64,000 bases of DNA, from the NCBI RefSeq assembly GCF_010550675.1, contig NZ_JAAGOA010000012.1:124001-188000 (forward strand). Direction: 5' to 3'. Positions 60,178-64,000 of this stretch are shown piece by piece. Position 1 is the stretch's first letter, and each line of letters opens with the position of its first letter. Under the pieces are notes generated by a model. The model had not been told where the DNA came from. It worked only from the letters and a program-made list of their open reading frames with translations, and ran no database searches. A program made the position numbers and the translations under genes. Source of the stretch: Phytoactinopolyspora halotolerans (GTDB lineage Bacteria > Actinomycetota > Actinomycetes > Jiangellales > Jiangellaceae).

Positions 60178-61628
60178 GCGGCAGCATGGTCGACCCGTTG
60201 GTTCTTCTGCCGGAGTTCCTGCTGCTGGCCGGCGCCCTGGCCGCATTGCTCCTGGGCCTGTGGACACCGCGTGACCGGCAGCGGCGCGCCGCCGTCATCG
60301 CCGTCGTCGCGTGCGTCGCCAGCGCCGTCGCGACGGCGGGAGCGTTGCCGGGTGGCACCGAGACGGCGTTCCACCACACGTGGATCGTCGACGGCACCAC
60401 GGGCGTCACCCGCCTCGTCGTCGCGGCCGCCCTGATCGCGGCGGTCGTCCTCTGCCGGTCCGCGTTCGCCCACCATGACCGCGAGACTGAGGCGTACGTG
60501 CTGGTCCTGCTGGCCGGCATCGGCGCCATCGCGCTCAGCGCCAGCGCCGACCTTCTCGTGCTGCTCGCGTCCTATCTGCTCGCCAGCATCCCGCTGTATG
60601 CGCTGGTGGGCTTCGCCAAGGATGCACGCGGCGTCGAAGCGACCCTGAAGTACTACCTGATGAGCGCACTGGTCGGAGTACTGATGCTGCTGGGTGCGGC
60701 GACGCTGATGCTGGCCGCCGGACAGACCCGCTACGACACCCTCGAGGCGAGCCTGCCGCAGGCGCCGACCGGCGTGGTCGCTCTCGGCGCCCTCGCCGTG
60801 CTCGCCGGCATGGCGTTCAAGGCGGGCGCGGTGCCGATGCACTTCTGGCTGCCGGACGCCGCCGCGGGCGCCAGTCCGGCCGCAGCCGCGGTGATCACCA
60901 CCGTGCCCAAGGTCGGTGCGCTCGCCGCCGCCTTCCGCCTGGTGGACATGCCGTTCGCAGATGTGGACGCGAACGTGCCGGTGCTCGTCGCGGCGATCGC
61001 GGCGGCCAGCATGACGCTCGGGAATCTCGCCGCCTTCGGGCAGACCGAGGTGCTGCGGCTGCTCGCCTACTCCAGCATCAGCCAGGTCGGATACGTGCTG
61101 ATGGCGGTGGCGGTCGCGGCCCGCAGTGATCTGGCCGACGCAGGGCTGGCGGTCTACCTGGCCGCCTACGCCGTCGCCAACGTAGGTGCGTTCGCCGCTG
61201 CCGCCGTCGCGCCGCGGGCCCGCACCATCTCCGAGTGGGCCGCGTCCGCCGCCCGCAGCCGATGGCTGGTGCTGAGCCTGACGGTGTGCCTGCTCAGCCT
61301 GGTGGGCACGCCGCCGACCGGCGTCTTCGTCGGAAAGCTGGCCGTCTTCACTGCCGCAGGCGACGGCGGATTCGGCTGGCTCGTCGTGCTGGCAGCCGTC
61401 AACACGGTGGCGAGCCTGTTCTACTACCTGCGCTGGATCGCGCCCGCGTTCACCCAGCACACGGCGTCGGCGGCGAGCAGCGCAGCCGACGTCACCCCCG
61501 CCGACGTCACCCCCGCCAACGTCACCCCAGCCCAGAGCGCTCCCGCCGCCGTCGTGCACGTTACGGCGGCCGGCTCTGTCGTGCTGGGCGTGCTGTCCGG
61601 TCTGTGGCTCGCCACCACAGTCGGTTAG
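60174..61628 (+). CDS. nuoN: Complex I-like antiporter subunit N
   Basis: 484 residues, fourteen helices. The Lys of the broken helices are kept (MAFKAGAVPMHFWLPDA, VPKVGAL, VFVGKLAVF). At the helix-5 position normally Glu, the aligned sequence LLASYLLASIPLYALVGF has a neutral residue (Leu by my alignment). The stretch before the last helix contains ADVTP repeats. GTG 60174 overlaps nuoM (GTGA); ATG 60186 is an alternative. Confidence 0.85.
   Translation: MSGSMVDPLVLLPEFLLLAGALAALLLGLWTPRDRQRRAAVIAVVACVASAVATAGALPGGTETAFHHTWIVDGTTGVTRLVVAAALIAAVVLCRSAFAHHDRETEAYVLVLLAGIGAIALSASADLLVLLASYLLASIPLYALVGFAKDARGVEATLKYYLMSALVGVLMLLGAATLMLAAGQTRYDTLEASLPQAPTGVVALGALAVLAGMAFKAGAVPMHFWLPDAAAGASPAAAAVITTVPKVGALAAAFRLVDMPFADVDANVPVLVAAIAAASMTLGNLAAFGQTEVLRLLAYSSISQVGYVLMAVAVAARSDLADAGLAVYLAAYAVANVGAFAAAAVAPRARTISEWAASAARSRWLVLSLTVCLLSLVGTPPTGVFVGKLAVFTAAGDGGFGWLVVLAAVNTVASLFYYLRWIAPAFTQHTASAASSAADVTPADVTPANVTPAQSAPAAVVHVTAAGSVVLGVLSGLWLATTVG
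61485..61529 (+). repeat. 15-bp tandem repeat, three copies, in nuoN
   Basis: GCCGACGTCACCCCC twice and GCCAACGTCACCCCA once encode ADVTP, ADVTP, ANVTP in the loop before the last membrane helix. Confidence 0.85.
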
Positions 61629-62006
61629 CAAAGCAAAGACGCAGGACCGTGATCCGCCCACAGAGTCACCGCTGATCCCTCCCGCCGACGCTCTCGTCAT
61701 GGTTCCGAGTCAGCGTGGTGCACCTCGGCCGTTGCCCCAAGGAAGCTCATTTCCGCCACGGCGACCACGTGGAACCTTGGTGCTTCAGCAACGCTGACGC
61801 TCCAAGGAAGCTCGGTGTTGCTGTTGCGACCACACGGAGGCTCGGTGCCACGACGACGCGGGTTCGAGGAAGATTGGCGCGGCGACGCGGGGGCGGCCAG
61901 CCCGGCGAACAGAGAAAGACGTATAGAACGCGCGGTGCGGGGTACGGCACCGAGCACGAAGCCGGAACCGGTCTCGACGCACGATCGCACGCGGAGGTGA
62001 CATGCC
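61629..62006. promoter_or_regulatory. Region before the formate dehydrogenase gene, with a 65-bp imperfect duplication
   Basis: 378 bp without a supported gene. CCAAGGAAGCTC occurs at 61737-61748 and 61802-61813, and GCGACCAC at 61761-61768 and 61826-61833; both pairs are 65 bp apart, and sequence between and after them is partly conserved (GGTGC blocks), so two related 65-bp modules lie in tandem. GTCAGCG (about 61709) and CGCTGAC (about 61792) form an inverted pair. Probably the promoter and control region of the formate dehydrogenase gene. I looked for a tRNA-Sec here and saw none. Confidence 0.5.
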
Positions 62007-64000
62007 GTGGGCCTCAAAACGTGGCTGGATCATTGGCCCGTGTATCGCCAGCTCACCGGGACGGATCCGCTGGGCCGCGGAGCCGCCAGCAAGTCCCGGC
62101 GCAGGGCCGAGCTGACTCCGCGCACAGCCACCGCCGAACGCGTGGTCAAGTCCGTCTGTCCGTACTGCGCCGTCGGCTGCGGGCAGAACGTCTACGTCGA
62201 CGACGGCACGGTCACCCAGATCGAGGGCGACCCGGACAGCCCCATCTCCCGTGGACGGCTCTGTCCCAAGGGCGCGGCCAGTGAGCAGCTGGTGAACTCC
62301 CCGACGCGGGAGACCAAGGTCCGCTACCGCCGGCCGTACGGCACCGAGTGGGAAGACCTGGATCTGGACACCGCGCTCGACATGATCGCGGACCGGGTGA
62401 TCCAGACCCGTCGGCGGACCTGGCAGGACACCGACGAGCACGGCCGGTATCTCAACCGGACGATGGGCATCTCGCACCTGGGCGGCGCGACGCTGGACAA
62501 CGAGGAGAACTACCTCATCAAGAAGCTCTACACGGCGCTCGGGGCGATCCAGATCGAGAATCAGGCGCGCATTTGACACTCCTCCACCGTCCCCGGTCTG
62601 GGGACCTCGTTCGGGCGCGGCGGCGCCACCACCTTCCAGCAGGACCTGCAGAACTCTGACTGCATCGTCATCCAGGGCTCGAACATGGCCGAGTGCCACC
62701 CGGTCGGGTTCCAGTGGGTGATGGAGGCGAAGCGGCGCGGCGCCACGGTGATCCATGTCGATCCCCGGTTCACCCGCACCAGCGCCCTCGCCGACGCGCA
62801 TGTGCCGCTGCGCGCCGGCTCCGACATCGCGTTCCTCGGCGGCCTGATCAACTACGTCCTCACCAATGAGCTGGACTTCCGCGAGTACGTGGTCGAGTAC
62901 ACCAACGCCGCGGCGATCGTCGACCAAGAGTTCCAGGACACCGAGGACCTGGACGGGTTGTTCTCCGGGTTCGACCAGGAGAGCATGACGTACAACCCGC
63001 TGAGCTGGGCCTATGAAGGCGCACGCGCCACCGCGGCGGCGGGGCACCGGGACATGCCCAAACCGGAGGCGGGCGCTGCGGCGGCGGAGGAGGAAGCCGG
63101 TGCCGGCGCCGGCGAGGAAGCGGGCTCGGGGGGACCTCCCGTTCCCGGCAAGCCCGAGCGCGACCCGACCCTGCAGCACCCGCGGTGCGTCTACCAGATC
63201 CTCAAGCGGCACTTCTCGCGCTATACGCCGGACGTCGTCGAGCAGATCTGCGGCGTGCCCAAGGATCAGTTCCTGCAGGTCGCGCATGCGGTGACGCGCA
63301 GCTCCGGGCGGGACAAGACGACGGCGTGGGTGTACTCCGTCGGCTGGACCCAGCACACCGTCGGCGTCCAGTACATCCGCACCGCGGCCATTCTTCAGCT
63401 GCTGCTGGGGAACATCGGCCGGCCCGGTGGCGGGATCCTGGCCCTGCGCGGCCACGCGTCGATCCAGGGGTCCACCGACATCCCGACGCTGTTCAATCTG
63501 CTCCCCGGCTACATCCCGATGCCGCACGCGCACCACGACGAGACGCTGGAGGAGTTCGTCGAGTCCGACGCCGGCAGCACCGGATTCTGGGGCAACATGC
63601 GCGCGTACGCGGTCAGCCTGCTCAAGGCCTGGTGGGGACCGCACGCCACGGAGGACAACGACTACTGCTTCGGATACCTGCCCCGGCTCACCGGCGACCA
63701 CGGCACGTACCGCACCGTGCTCGACCAGATCGCCGGCAAGGTGCAGGGGTACTTCGTGATCGGCGAGAATCCCGCCGTCGGGTCGTCGAACGCCAAGCTG
63801 CAGCGGCTCGGATTGGCCAACCTGGAGTGGCTCGTCGTCCGTGACCTGCAGATGATCGAGACCGCGACATTCTGGCAGAACGCCCCAGAGCTGGAGACCG
63901 GCGAGCTGGAGACGGAGCGGATCGGCACCGAGGTGTTCTTCCTGCCGGCCGCGTCGCACACCGAGAAGGACGGGACGTTCACCAACACCCAGCGGCTGCT
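62007..64000 (+). CDS. fdhA: Selenocysteine-containing formate dehydrogenase alpha subunit (partial, runs off the window)
   Basis: Molybdopterin oxidoreductase with an N-terminal [4Fe-4S] site (CPYCAVGC near 52-59, then RLCPKG), followed by IENQARI and an in-frame TGA at 62574-62576 (codon 190), then HSSTVPGLGTSFGRGG. In FdnG/FdoG/FdhF-type enzymes exactly this position is the Mo-binding selenocysteine (ARV-U-H). The frame stays open for 1.4 kb beyond the TGA and keeps matching the family. A SECIS hairpin follows. It oxidises formate to CO2. GTG 62007 has GGAGG nine bases upstream; ATG 62002 is out of frame. A Glu/Ala/Gly-rich insert lies near 352-378. Read through the TGA, this is one gene; a standard caller would split it. 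Confidence 0.93.
62589..62605 (+). promoter_or_regulatory. Bacterial SECIS element (apical stem-loop)
   Basis: GTCCCC (62589-62594), loop GGTCT (62595-62599), GGGGAC (62600-62605): a perfect six-pair stem with the GGUCU loop found in the E. coli fdhF SECIS. The loop begins 18 bases after the TGA, the same distance as I recall for fdhF. It should bind SelB-tRNA(Sec) and recode the UGA. Confidence 0.9.

Noticed and set aside
61800-61900. Possible tRNA (selC) because of GGGTTCGAGG near 61859
   Set aside because: No matching acceptor stem, anticodon arm or CCA end could be folded around it.
62577-62659. Treating the TGA at 62574 as a true stop and calling two genes or a pseudogene
   Set aside because: Position matches the Sec ligand, the frame stays homologous beyond it, and a SECIS hairpin is at the right distance.

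Overview
The window comes from a very GC-rich actinomycete. Nearly all third codon positions are G or C, GTG starts are common, many neighbouring genes overlap by ATGA or GTGA, and several families are typical of Actinomycetota (the RNase H/CobC fusion with its zinc-ribbon and Nif3 neighbours, a giant CtpI-type ATPase, a DUF222/HNH protein, a QcrCAB-like bc complex, an F420-type LLM oxidoreductase). I cannot place it to genus; a Jiangella- or Nocardioides-like lineage would fit but is a guess.

Layout. 1-7.7 kb: an alpha-1,6-mannan utilisation locus with a secreted GH76 endo-mannanase, a GH125 exo-mannosidase, an ABC sugar importer, a cytoplasmic GH76 and an AraR-type regulator, with an AT-rich palindrome (core TGAATATATTCA) recurring in the promoters. 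7.7-12.1 kb: giant P-type ATPase. 12.2-22.9 kb: mostly leftward housekeeping and conserved genes (RNase H/phosphatase, zinc-ribbon protein, Nif3, a methyltransferase that looks frameshifted, ManNAc-6-P epimerase and ROK kinase, FrnE-type DsbA, LLM oxidoreductase with a divergent LysR gene, relics, and two related small proteins). 23-29 kb: complete seven-gene Mrp (MnhABCDEFG) Na+/H+ antiporter operon. 29.1-34.2 kb: leftward System I cytochrome c maturation operon (ccmC-E-F-G-H/I) ending in a cupredoxin lipoprotein. 34.4-43.6 kb: divergent rightward operon for a caa3-type oxidase (CoxB with fused haem c domain, CoxA, CoxC, CtaG), a monohaem cytochrome c lipoprotein and a bc complex (QcrC, QcrA, QcrB). 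43.6-53 kb: accessory genes including a 1004-residue HNH protein, a PPC/DUF296 protein, a pyruvate-oxidase-like enzyme, an enolase-superfamily enzyme and an SDR. 53.1-61.6 kb: a complex I-like membrane-arm operon with NuoA, a NuoB/NuoD-like fusion without recognisable cluster cysteines, and NuoH, J, K, L, M, N; no NuoC, E, F, G or I. 62.0 kb to the end: a formate dehydrogenase alpha subunit with an in-frame TGA followed at the expected distance by a bacterial SECIS hairpin, so a selenoprotein.

How the parts may work together. The mannan locus reads as: cleave mannan outside, import the oligosaccharides, finish hydrolysis inside, with the regulator repressing through its palindrome. The respiratory block is self-contained: haem c attachment, bc complex, cytochrome c and caa3 oxidase sit side by side, next to a cation antiporter. 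The most unusual region is the last 11 kb. The complex I-like operon appears to have lost its iron-sulfur and quinone-site residues (NuoB-like cysteines, NuoD-like His loop, NuoH acidic loop, NuoN helix-5 Glu), and a selenocysteine formate dehydrogenase lies directly downstream in the same orientation. Whether the two form one formate-linked ion-translocating system is a hypothesis raised by this layout.

A second theme is short tandem repeats (8, 13, 15, 18, 27 and 49 bp units) inside or beside many genes, mostly at protein ends or linkers.
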